In this document: in pieces, positions 17,118 through 23,807 of the stretch
Layout: each line of letters opens with the position of its first letter
Position numbering within the stretch: the first letter of the stretch is position 1
From: Rhodanobacter sp. UBA5168
GTDB taxonomy: Bacteria; Pseudomonadota; Gammaproteobacteria; Xanthomonadales; Rhodanobacteraceae
Direction: 5' to 3'
NCBI GenBank assembly: GCA_002413455.1
Contig: DHXA01000031.1
Location: 1-24,632, forward strand
Length of the DNA stretch: 24,632 nt
The notes under the pieces: model-generated
Told to the model about the DNA's origin: nothing
What the model saw: only the letters and a program-made list of their open reading frames with translations
The model's database searches: none
Made by a program: the position numbers and the translations under genes

Positions 17118-17438
17118 TCAGTCCAGCACGCAACCGTTGTCGGCGCAGCCATGGAACTCCCGCTCGACGCGGCGGCGCAAAGCGGGAATTCGCAGCAACG
17201 GCAACAGTGGCCAGTGGGCCGGGATCTGCCGGCACAGCAGGGTGAACCCGGCCGCGCCGCGCAGCGTCGTGTCGTGGCGCAGGTCCTGCACCGCGACTTC
17301 GCTGAGGCGCAGCGGACCCACGGGCGATGTGCCCGTGGAATCCTCGAAGCGGTGCAGCCAGTCCAGCCGGCGATGCCACCGTGCGAAGCGGGCGCATCGG
17401 GCGCAGCAGGGGTGGCGGTACAGACGGACGGTTGCCAC
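17118..17438 (-). CDS. DUF393 / DCC-family thiol-disulfide oxidoreductase-like small protein
   Basis: A 106-residue basic protein. It shows the DCC-family layout: an N-terminal strand running into a Cys cluster (LYRHPCCARCARF, CxxC at Cys12-Cys15), a central strand, GAAGFTLLCRQIPAHWPLLPLLRIPAL, which is the conserved helix of DUF393, and a C-terminal Cys pair. The usual DG ahead of the cysteines is replaced by RHP. GTG at 17438 has GAGAGG about 9 nt ahead and lies 10 bp after the stop of the AhpD-like gene, so the two form one operon. Redox activity is inferred from family and motif; the substrate is unknown. Confidence 0.72.
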   Translation of the reverse strand: MATVRLYRHPCCARCARFARWHRRLDWLHRFEDSTGTSPVGPLRLSEVAVQDLRHDTTLRGAAGFTLLCRQIPAHWPLLPLLRIPALRRRVEREFHGCADNGCVLD

Positions 17439-17448
17439 GGCCGCCCTC

Positions 17449-17910
17449 TCAGCCGTGCATGCCGACTTTGTAGCTGCCGCCGATGGTGCGCGCGGCGATG
17501 TTGAGCCGGTTGAAACTGTTGATCACGCCGACCAGCAAGGTCAGGTCGACCAGCGCATCTTCCTCGAAGTGCTGGCGGGCCTGCTGGTATAGCGCGTCGG
17601 ACACCGCCTCGCGCGAGGCCAGTTCGGTCAGTTCCTCGGTCCAGGCCAGGGCGATGCGCTCGCGCTCGCTGAACAGCGTGGTCTCGCGCCAGGCGGGCAG
17701 CACGTACAGGCGCTGCTCGGTCTCGCCCGCGGCGCGGGCGTCCTTGCTGTGCATGTCCAGGCAGTAGGCGCAGCCGTTGATCTGCGAGGCACGCATCAGC
17801 ACCAGTTCGATCAGGGCCGGTTCCAGGCGGCCGGCGGCGTGGATGTTCTTGCCGAGGGTGACCAGCGGCATCATGGCCTGGTAGTGGGGTTCGAGGGCGA
17901 AACGCGACAT
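17449..17910 (-). CDS. Carboxymuconolactone decarboxylase / AhpD-family protein, ECF41 partner
   Basis: A 153-residue AhpD-like protein with the redox motif CAYCLDMH (Cys47, Cys50, His54) preceded by RASQINGC, and the family's helices ERIALAWTEELTELA and LTLLVGVINSFNRLNIAARTIGG. Such proteins reduce peroxides or act on small organic substrates with the Cys pair. ATG at 17910 has AAGGAG 8 nt ahead (17919-17924). It follows the sigma factor gene by 41 bp and precedes the DUF393 gene by 10 bp. Genes of this type (carboxymuconolactone decarboxylase, oxidoreductase or epimerase) are the known genomic partners and targets of ECF41 sigma factors, and a matching promoter lies immediately upstream. 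Confidence 0.92.
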   Translation of the reverse strand: MSRFALEPHYQAMMPLVTLGKNIHAAGRLEPALIELVLMRASQINGCAYCLDMHSKDARAAGETEQRLYVLPAWRETTLFSERERIALAWTEELTELASREAVSDALYQQARQHFEEDALVDLTLLVGVINSFNRLNIAARTIGGSYKVGMHG

Positions 17911-17951
17911 GGGGAGGGCTCCTTGGTTTGAAGGTGGCCGGAAGTGGCCGT

Positions 17952-18851
17952 TCAATGCAAGGACGCCGATCCCGCCGATTTCGTGACCGCCAGCACGCGC
18001 GCCAGCTTGCCGGGATGGCGCAGCCCGTGCATCGCTGTGATGCGTTCGCCGTCGCATTCGACCCAGGTGACGGAACTCAGCGTGCCATCCACCCACATCA
18101 GCAACGCCGGTGCATTGTTGAGCGTAACCATCTCGTAGCGGTACTTGTGAGGGCGCAAGTTGCTGGCAATCTGCATGTACAAGCGCGCCAGCCGGTCCGC
18201 ACCATGCAGCGGCCGCAGGATCGCGCGCACCACGCCGCCGCCGTCGCTGATGGCGATCGCGTCCTCGGCAAACAGCTCGCGCAGCGATTCCAGGCTCGGC
18301 TTGGCCATCGCCGCAGCGAAGCGTTCCAGCATGCGCTGCTGCGCCTTTGCGTCCACGCTGAAACGCGGCCGTCCTTCGCGCAGCCGGGCCTTGGCGCGAT
18401 GCACGCGCTGGCGGCAGGCATCCTCGCCGATGCCCAGGATCGCGGCGGCTTCGGCGTGGCTGTAGTCGAACATCTCATGCAGCAGGAACGCCGCGCGTTC
18501 CTCCGGGCTCAGCCGCTCGAGCAACAGCAGGAAGGAAAGCGTGAGCGTCTCGCTGCGTTCGATTTCGGCCTCCGGGTGTTCTGCGTCCGGCACCAGCGGC
18601 TCGGGCAACCAGGGTCCGGTATAACTGGCGCGTTCGGTCTTGGCGCGGCGCAGGCGGTCCAGCGCGAGGCGCGTGGTCACCGTGACCAGCCAGGCCTCGG
18701 GGTCGTCCAGCGTGTCGACATCCTGCGCGTGCCAGCGCAGCCAGGCGTCGTGCAGCACGTCCTCGGCGTCGCTGGGCGTGCCGAGCATGCGGTAGGCCAG
18801 CCCAAACAGGCGCTGGCGGTGTTGCTGGAACAGGGCGGTTTGCGGATCCAT
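17952..18851 (-). CDS. sigJ: ECF41-type RNA polymerase sigma factor (SigJ-like) with fused SnoaL-like domain
   Basis: Extracytoplasmic-function sigma factor of 299 residues. Region 2 spans about 1-75 (LFGLAYRMLGTPSDAEDVLHDAWLRW, ending RLALDRLRRA); region 4 spans about 102-162 (LSPEERAAFLLHEMFDYSHAEAAAILG, then ACRQRVHRAKARL). Between them is the ECF41/SigJ linker motif GPWLPEPL (79-86). From about 165 a SnoaL/NTF2-like domain carries the group's DGGG motif (Asp203-Gly206). In this group the C-terminal domain replaces an anti-sigma factor and modulates activity. ATG at 18851 (GGAG six bases ahead) is chosen; the ATG at 18875 lies at or before the expected transcript start of the promoter at 18876-18908. 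The signal sensed is unknown. Confidence 0.93.
   Translation of the reverse strand: MDPQTALFQQHRQRLFGLAYRMLGTPSDAEDVLHDAWLRWHAQDVDTLDDPEAWLVTVTTRLALDRLRRAKTERASYTGPWLPEPLVPDAEHPEAEIERSETLTLSFLLLLERLSPEERAAFLLHEMFDYSHAEAAAILGIGEDACRQRVHRAKARLREGRPRFSVDAKAQQRMLERFAAAMAKPSLESLRELFAEDAIAISDGGGVVRAILRPLHGADRLARLYMQIASNLRPHKYRYEMVTLNNAPALLMWVDGTLSSVTWVECDGERITAMHGLRHPGKLARVLAVTKSAGSASLH
17958..17990 (-). promoter_or_regulatory. Candidate ECF41 promoter of the AhpD-like/DUF393 operon
   Basis: On the minus strand GCGGTCACG (17982-17990), a 16-bp spacer, then CGTCCTTG (17958-17965). It resembles the ECF41 promoter as I recall it (TGTCACA at -35, CGTC at -10). It overlaps the last codons of the sigma gene, about 50 nt ahead of the ATG at 17910, and is identical in both boxes and spacing to the element upstream of the sigma gene. 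Confidence 0.7.
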
Positions 18852-18875
18852 GGCGTTCTCCGGCGAGGTACGCAT

Positions 18876-18908
18876 CAAGGACGCACGCGGATCACGCAGC
18901 GTGACCGC
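18876..18908 (-). promoter_or_regulatory. Candidate autoregulatory ECF41 promoter of sigJ
   Basis: GCGGTCACG (18900-18908), a 16-bp spacer, then CGTCCTTG (18876-18883), on the minus strand. It sits between the lpxO stop codon and the sigma gene, 28 bp ahead of the ATG at 18851. Both boxes match the element upstream of the AhpD-like gene base for base, while the 16-bp spacers are unrelated. Confidence 0.7.
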
Positions 18909-19865
18909 TCAGCGGAAGATCGGCCAGGGCGCCAGAAAGATCAGCCAGATCAGCAGCAGGATGCCGACGTACTTGAGCGCTTTGTAGAGCTTTTTGTAAC
19001 GGCGCTTGAATGCCGCCTTGAATGCGTGGCCGCCGCCCCGTTTGCGCTGACTCAGCGCAAACAGGCGATTCACGAAGCCGGTCTTCTCCGCTTCGCCATC
19101 AGTGTTCGGCGAGGCGGTGATCTTGCCCATGAACGCGCCGACGCGGTGGTTGATCGCATTCATCCAGCGCGTGCGCAGCGGCCGTTCGACATCGGCAAAC
19201 AGGATCACCCGGGTCTGCGCGCTGGTGTTCTCGGCCCAGTGCACGTAGGTCTCGTCGAACACCACGTCCTTGCCGTCGCCCCAAGCGTGCTCCTCGCCGT
19301 CGACGAAGATGCGGCAGTTGCGCGAGTTCGGCGTGATCAGGCCCAGGTGGTAGCGCAGCGAGCCGGCGAACGGATCGCGGTGCGGATTGAGCTTGCTGCC
19401 TGGCGGCAGCAGCGCGAACATCGCTGCCTTCACGCTCGGGATCGATTTCAGCAGGGCCACGGTCTGCGGGCACAGCGCTTCGGCCGAGGCCAGCGGTTCG
19501 CCGTACCATTTCAGATAAAAACGCTTCCAGCCCTGCTTGAAGAAACTGTTGAAACTGGCGTCGTTGTTCTTCGCGGCCGCACGGATATAACCCTCATCGA
19601 ACAGATGGGTGGCCTCGTCGCGAATGACTTTCCAGTTGGCCTGCAGCAGGTCCAGTTGCGGAAAGCCGCGGCGATCGAGAATGGGTTTTGCCGGAACTGC
19701 CGAAAACGCATACATCAGGAGGTTGTATGGCGCGAAGATCGCCGAGTGATCGACCAGCTGGCGATCGAAACGCAGCCGCACGCGGCCACGCAAGTGCACC
19801 AGCAGCACGCACAGCGCAAAAAAAGCGAACAGGGCGAACAGGATGATGCGGGGTGTCGAGATCAT
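18909..19865 (-). CDS. lpxO: Aspartyl/asparaginyl beta-hydroxylase-domain protein, lipid A hydroxylase LpxO-like
   Basis: Fe(II)/2-oxoglutarate-dependent hydroxylase. LpxO in Salmonella adds a 2-hydroxyl group to a lipid A acyl chain at the inner membrane. This 318-residue protein has membrane segments at both ends (about 7-25 and 296-315), typical of LpxO, and a central domain with the iron ligands His162-x-Asp164 (NPHRDPFAG) and His209 (ETYVHWAEN), plus Arg219 for 2-oxoglutarate (TRVILF). A lysine/arginine-rich stretch precedes the C-terminal helix. ATG at 19865 has no clear Shine-Dalgarno sequence. Its stop codon touches the sigJ promoter. A peptide hydroxylase is a less likely alternative. 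Confidence 0.87.
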   Translation of the reverse strand: MISTPRIILFALFAFFALCVLLVHLRGRVRLRFDRQLVDHSAIFAPYNLLMYAFSAVPAKPILDRRGFPQLDLLQANWKVIRDEATHLFDEGYIRAAAKNNDASFNSFFKQGWKRFYLKWYGEPLASAEALCPQTVALLKSIPSVKAAMFALLPPGSKLNPHRDPFAGSLRYHLGLITPNSRNCRIFVDGEEHAWGDGKDVVFDETYVHWAENTSAQTRVILFADVERPLRTRWMNAINHRVGAFMGKITASPNTDGEAEKTGFVNRLFALSQRKRGGGHAFKAAFKRRYKKLYKALKYVGILLLIWLIFLAPWPIFR

Positions 19866-19926
19866 GGGGACGCGTTGACCGGTAGGGCAGACAGACGGTC
19901 ATTCTACTACCTGGCTTGTTGGGGCC

Positions 19927-19956
19927 GGCGTCACTCCCTGGCTGGAGAATGACGCC
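19927..19956. repeat. Hairpin between phoH and lpxO
   Basis: GGCGTCACTCC (19927-19937), loop CTGGCT, GGAG, a two-base bulge, TGACGCC (19950-19956). A 7+4 bp stem without a T tract on either side. It could stabilise or weakly end the phoH transcript, or be a copy of a dispersed palindrome. Confidence 0.5.
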
Positions 19957-19961
19957 GTCGC

Positions 19962-19991
19962 CCGATTTGCTACAGGCCGATTTGCTACAGG
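19962..19991. repeat. Perfect 15-bp tandem duplication at the phoH stop codon
   Basis: CCGATTTGCTACAGG occurs twice head to tail (19962-19976 and 19977-19991) with no mismatch. The second copy contains the phoH stop (CTA, read as TAG, at 19985-19987). Confidence 0.95.
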
Positions 19992-21367
19992 GTTTCCGCC
20001 GCAAAATCTGCCAGCCGTGAGCGCTCGCCGCGGCGCAGCGTGATGTGCGCCGAGTGTTCCCACTGCTTGAAGCGATCGACCGCATAGGTGAGGCCGGAGG
20101 TGGTCTCGGTGAGGTAGGGGGTGTCGATTTGCTCCACATTGCCGAGGCAGACGATCTTGGTGCCGGGGCCGGCGCGGGTGATCAGGGTTTTCATCTGCTT
20201 CGGGGTGAGGTTCTGTGCCTCGTCGATGATCAGGTAGCGGCTCAGGAAGGTACGTCCTCGCATGAAGTTGAGCGAGCGGATCTTGATGCGCGAGGCGAGC
20301 AGATCGTTGGTGGCCTGGCGCCCCCAACTGCCGCCGTCTTCGGGGTTGGCGAGCACTTCGAGATTGTCGGTCAGCGCGCCCATCCACGGCGTCATCTTTT
20401 CTTCCTCGGTGCCGGGCAGGAAGCCGATGTCCTCGCCCACCGAGACCGTGGCGCGGGTCATGATGATCTCGCGGTAGCGCTGCTGATCCATCACCTGGGC
20501 CAGGCCGGCCGCCAGTGCCAGCAAGGTCTTGCCGGTACCGGCGTTGCCGAGCAGGGTGACGAAGTCGACGTCCGGATCCATCAGCACGTTGAGCGCGAAG
20601 TTCTGCTCGCGGTTGCGTGCGCCGATCCCCCACACATGGTGGTTGGCATGCGAGTGGTCGTCCAGCAGCACCAGCGTGGCGCTGGTTTCGTCGACGGCCA
20701 GCACGCGCAGCTCGACCGCGTTTTCGCCGGGCAGGAACAGGCATTGATTCGGATGCCAGGCATCCTCCTCGCGCCGGTCCATCTCGTAAAACGTGCGGCC
20801 GCGCTCGGTCCATGAGCGCACTTCCGGATGCTGATCCCAGAAATCTTCCGGCAGCTCGGCAGAGCCGGTGTACAACAGGGAGAAATCGTCGAGCGCGCGG
20901 TCGTTCTCGTAGTCCTCGGCGACGATGCCATTGATGCTCGCCTTGATCCGCAGATTGATGTCCTTGGTGACAAGGATCACGGCACGCTCGGGATTCTGGT
21001 CGCGCAGTTCGATTACCGCCGACAGGATCTGGTTGTCCGCCTTGGCGTGGCCATTGCTGCTGGTGCGGTGCTGGAAATACAGCCGGCCCACCGAGGCGCC
21101 ACGCTTGAGCTTGATGCCTTGCGGGTTGCTCAGCTCCAGTCCATCGCCCAGGTCATGCTGTTTGCCCAGTTCGACCAGTTCGTTGAGGAAGCGACTGACC
21201 TGACGGCCGTTGCGGGAGACTTCGGATGCACCCTTCTTTTTTTCGTCCAGTTCCTCCAGCACGGTCATCGGGATGAAGACGTCGTGTTCCTCGAAGCGGA
21301 ACAGCGAGGTCGGGTCATGCAGCAGGACGTTGGTATCGAGAGCGTAGATGCGCTTGCTTCCGGTCAT
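19985..21367 (-). CDS. phoH2: PhoH-family ATPase with N-terminal PIN domain (PhoH2/YlaK type)
   Basis: Cytoplasmic protein of 460 residues that fuses a PIN ribonuclease domain to a PhoH ATPase; PhoH2 proteins are reported as RNA helicase/ribonucleases. The PIN domain (about 5-145) shows acidic residues Asp11 (ALDTNVLLHDP), Glu38/39, Asp111 and Asp136. The ATPase part has Walker A GNAGTGKT (274-281), Walker B LIIDEAQN (Asp382-Glu383) and the PhoH pattern RGRTF, followed by KIVCLGNVEQIDTPYL. ATG at 21367 is preceded by GAGGA. Despite the name it need not belong to the phosphate regulon, and no Pho box was seen. Confidence 0.93.
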   Translation of the reverse strand: MTGSKRIYALDTNVLLHDPTSLFRFEEHDVFIPMTVLEELDEKKKGASEVSRNGRQVSRFLNELVELGKQHDLGDGLELSNPQGIKLKRGASVGRLYFQHRTSSNGHAKADNQILSAVIELRDQNPERAVILVTKDINLRIKASINGIVAEDYENDRALDDFSLLYTGSAELPEDFWDQHPEVRSWTERGRTFYEMDRREEDAWHPNQCLFLPGENAVELRVLAVDETSATLVLLDDHSHANHHVWGIGARNREQNFALNVLMDPDVDFVTLLGNAGTGKTLLALAAGLAQVMDQQRYREIIMTRATVSVGEDIGFLPGTEEEKMTPWMGALTDNLEVLANPEDGGSWGRQATNDLLASRIKIRSLNFMRGRTFLSRYLIIDEAQNLTPKQMKTLITRAGPGTKIVCLGNVEQIDTPYLTETTSGLTYAVDRFKQWEHSAHITLRRGERSRLADFAAETL

Positions 21368-21494
21368 GCGGAAGTGTCCTCGCTGGTGGATGGATGAATG
21401 AATCGTGGCGCAAAGCTGGCCACGGGCGGAGAGGTGCGATGTGGATCGTTGGCGCGATGCCGGCGCGTTGTGCGGGTGAAAGCCAGCGAGGTGG

Positions 21495-21956
21495 TCACTG
21501 GGCGGGAATGGCTTCGAGTACGGCCTGGGCGTGTCCAGGCACCTTCACGCCACGCCATTCGCTGGCGATTTTCCCCGCAGGGTCGATGAGGAAGGTACTG
21601 CGTACGATGCCCAGATGACGCTTTCCGTAAAGCACTTTTTCGTGGATCACATCGAATGCCTGACACCAGGTTTCGTCGGGGTCGGAAACCAGCGGAAACG
21701 GCAGCGCCTGCTTGGCGGCAAAGTTGGCGTGCGACTTCTGCGCGTCGCGCGACACGCCAACTACCTGCGCATTGCGCTGGCGAAATGCCGGATAGAGATC
21801 GCGAAAATCCTGTGCCTCATGGGTACAGCCTGGCGTGCTGTCCTTGGGATAGAAGTACACCACCACCCATCGCCCCTTCAGGTTGGCGAGCTTCAATAGG
21901 CTGCCGTCGCCGGTGATGCCGCTGAGCGAAGGGACTTTCTTGCCGACATCGGACAT
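21495..21956 (-). CDS. bcp: Peroxiredoxin Bcp/PrxQ
   Basis: Thiol peroxidase that reduces hydrogen peroxide and organic peroxides in the cytoplasm. The 153-residue protein has the peroxiredoxin active site FYPKDSTPGCTHEAQDF with peroxidatic Cys44. The resolving cysteine found five residues later in E. coli Bcp is absent (Gln instead); the only other cysteine is Cys98 in DETWCQAF, so it works either as a 1-Cys enzyme or with a more distant partner. ATG at 21956 follows AGGAG by 5 nt; a GTG two codons upstream would overlap that ribosome site. It lies downstream of the gcvR-like gene, as in E. coli, but across a 219-bp gap in which I see nothing else. Confidence 0.94.
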   Translation of the reverse strand: MSDVGKKVPSLSGITGDGSLLKLANLKGRWVVVYFYPKDSTPGCTHEAQDFRDLYPAFRQRNAQVVGVSRDAQKSHANFAAKQALPFPLVSDPDETWCQAFDVIHEKVLYGKRHLGIVRSTFLIDPAGKIASEWRGVKVPGHAQAVLEAIPAQ

Positions 21957-22175
21957 GGCCACTCCTGCCCAGCGGACGATCGCCAGGCATATTCATGGAA
22001 AAGGGGGTTCGGGAACCGGCGGACGCTGAACGCTGCGGATGGTGCGCAGAAGGCGATCGGATTGGATCGACACACTGGCTGCAATGCAACGTTCCTCGGT
22101 GGTCCTGGGACCAAGACTAGCGCGTGCGTGGCTACCTGTGACAGCCCTTGTCAGATGCGCCGGATCGCGCGATCC

Positions 22176-22751
22176 TCAGAACTTGACCGGGTCCATGATG
22201 GCGTCGAGATTCAGGCCGTCGCACAGCTCGAGAAAATCATCGCGCAGCGCGGCAATGTGGATCTCTGCAGGGATGCCGATGGTGAACTGGGCCTGGAACA
22301 TCTCCGCACCCGTCTGCATCGCCTGGTAACGGGTGGAGTTGAGCTGTTCGACGCTGATGCCATGCTGGCTGAAGAACTCCACGATCCGCGCCACGATGCC
22401 GGGCCGATCCGCCGCCACCACCTCCACCAGATACGGCAGCAAGTGCGAGCTGTTCTCGCGCGGGCCGGTGCGGTAGTGCACCAGTCGCAGGCTCTCGTCG
22501 CGGGCCAACTTGGTCAGTGCGGTTTCGAGCTTGGCCAGCGCATCCCATGCGCCGCTGGCCAGCAGCATCAACGAGATTTCCGTGCCGATTGTCGACACCC
22601 GTGATTCGGAAAGATTGCAGCCGGCGTCGGCGATGCGCTTGGCCAGTGCCAGCAACGGCGACTTGATCGCCGGCGTGAGTGCCTGGATCAGCAGCTGATT
22701 GTCGTTGCCTGTACGCGCTGCCGCGGGAGAAGAGGCGGAAGAAGGTTTCAA
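22176..22751 (-). CDS. gcvR: ACT-domain regulator of the GcvR family
   Basis: GcvR is an ACT-domain protein that, in E. coli, binds GcvA and represses the glycine cleavage operon. Two ACT domains are visible: residues about 17-90 (LLIQALTPAIKSPLLALAKRIADAGCNLSESRVSTIG) and about 105-180 (LVEVVAADRPGIVARIVEFFSQHGISVEQLNS), the second with the DRPGI ligand-loop pattern. TTG at 22751 gives 191 residues, close to the E. coli length of 190. ATG at 22847 would add 32 low-complexity residues and would run through the inverted repeat at 22814-22844, so I prefer the TTG. Divergent from dapA and upstream of bcp, as in E. coli. No gcv genes are in the window. Confidence 0.87.
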   Translation of the reverse strand: MKPSSASSPAAARTGNDNQLLIQALTPAIKSPLLALAKRIADAGCNLSESRVSTIGTEISLMLLASGAWDALAKLETALTKLARDESLRLVHYRTGPRENSSHLLPYLVEVVAADRPGIVARIVEFFSQHGISVEQLNSTRYQAMQTGAEMFQAQFTIGIPAEIHIAALRDDFLELCDGLNLDAIMDPVKF

Positions 22752-22813
22752 AAGAGCCTGCCTGTGGCGTTGTCCCGCGCGGTGCGGAGACGCTGAGATT
22801 ACTCCGTTCGAGC

Positions 22814-22844
22814 TTACTTGCCCGCCTCGCGAGCCGGCAAGTAA
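22814..22844. promoter_or_regulatory. Inverted repeat between gcvR and dapA, possible operator or leader hairpin
   Basis: TTACTTGCC (22814-22822) and GGCAAGTAA (22836-22844) are perfect 9-bp arms around a 13-bp centre that itself contains CTCGCGAG. It lies 33 bp before the dapA start in the divergent promoter region. No T tract follows, so it is not a plain terminator. Confidence 0.5.
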
Positions 22845-22877
22845 CATGCACGGCTTGACCCGGAGCGGAATCGAGCC

Positions 22878-23774
22878 TTGAACATTCGCGGAAGCATCTG
22901 CGCGCTGGTCACCCCGTTTGCAGCTGATGGCGTGCTCGATCTTGCGGCGTTCGGGCGGCTGCTCGACTACCAGCTCGAAGGCGGCACGCAGGCACTGGTG
23001 GTGGCCGGTTCCACCGGCGAAGCGCACATGCTGGAGCCCGATGAGTTCGATCGGTTGCTGATGTTCGCGGTCGAACGTGTGGCCGGGCGGGTGCCGGTGA
23101 TCGCCGGCACAGGCGAGGCCGGTACGGCGAAGACGGTGGCGGCTACCCGTCGCGCGCGCGAACTGGGCGCCGATGCGGCGCTGGTGGTGGTGCCGTATTA
23201 CGTGCGTCCGACCCAGGAAGGCCTGTACCGGCATTACCTTGAAGTGGCCGAACAGGGCGGGTTGCCGTTGCTGCTCTACAACGTGCCGACCCGCACCGGC
23301 TGCGATCTGTTGCCGCAGACCGTGGCGCGGTTGCGAGAGCACCCGGGCATCATCGGCATCAAGGAGGCGCGCAGCGATCGCGAGCGGATTTTGGCGCTGG
23401 CGGAACTTGTGCGTCCCGATTTCGTCTATCTGTCCGGTGACGACGGCAGTGCGGGAGAAGCCATGCTTGCCGGCGCCGGCGGCACCATCTCGGTGGTGGC
23501 CAACCTGGTGCCGCAGGCGTTTCGTGCCTTGTGCGATGCGGCCACCGGTGGCGACCAGGCGGCTACTGCGCGGTGTCATGCCGCGCTGGAGCCGCTGGTG
23601 CAAGCGCTTAACTGCGCGCCGAACCCGATCGCGGTCAAGGCTGGTTTGCCCGTCCTGGGGTTGGGTCTGGCGCTGCCGAGATTGCCATTGGTGGAATTGA
23701 ACGACGGTCCGGATCGCGCCCGATTGCACCAAGCGCTGTCCAGTCTGGCATCCTTGGCGACTGTGGCCGGTTGA
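22878..23774 (+). CDS. dapA: 4-hydroxy-tetrahydrodipicolinate synthase
   Basis: Condenses pyruvate with aspartate semialdehyde, the first committed step toward diaminopimelate (peptidoglycan) and lysine. The 298-residue TIM-barrel protein has the substrate motif GSTGE (44-48), Tyr134 in LLYNVPTRTG, Arg139, and the Schiff-base lysine Lys162 in GIKEARSD. The start is TTG at 22878, which gives the family-typical N-terminus MNIRGSICALVTPF; GGAG lies 12 nt upstream. It is followed after 33 bp by the BamC-like lipoprotein gene, as in E. coli, and the pair probably forms one transcript ending at the terminator at 24415-24462. Confidence 0.95.
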   Translation: MNIRGSICALVTPFAADGVLDLAAFGRLLDYQLEGGTQALVVAGSTGEAHMLEPDEFDRLLMFAVERVAGRVPVIAGTGEAGTAKTVAATRRARELGADAALVVVPYYVRPTQEGLYRHYLEVAEQGGLPLLLYNVPTRTGCDLLPQTVARLREHPGIIGIKEARSDRERILALAELVRPDFVYLSGDDGSAGEAMLAGAGGTISVVANLVPQAFRALCDAATGGDQAATARCHAALEPLVQALNCAPNPIAVKAGLPVLGLGLALPRLPLVELNDGPDRARLHQALSSLASLATVAG

Positions 23775-23807
23775 CGGTTGCCTGACTTACTCACGGAATC
23801 TGACTAC

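Noticed and set aside
16993..17397. N-terminal extension of the serine hydrolase by 135 codons
   Set aside because: The extension is Arg/Pro-rich, precedes a natural membrane-anchor start and overlaps the DUF393 gene.
15433..19952. Long plus-strand open frames opposite the serine hydrolase and the sigJ-lpxO region
   Set aside because: Same GC-driven shadow effect; the minus-strand frames carry the family motifs.
21368..21494. 127-bp gap between phoH and bcp, including short TGAA/TGGA runs
   Set aside because: No gene, strong promoter or meaningful repeat could be supported.
22752..23732. Upstream extension of the gcvR frame across dapA
   Set aside because: It is antisense to the clear dapA gene; only the last 191 codons show ACT-domain sequence.
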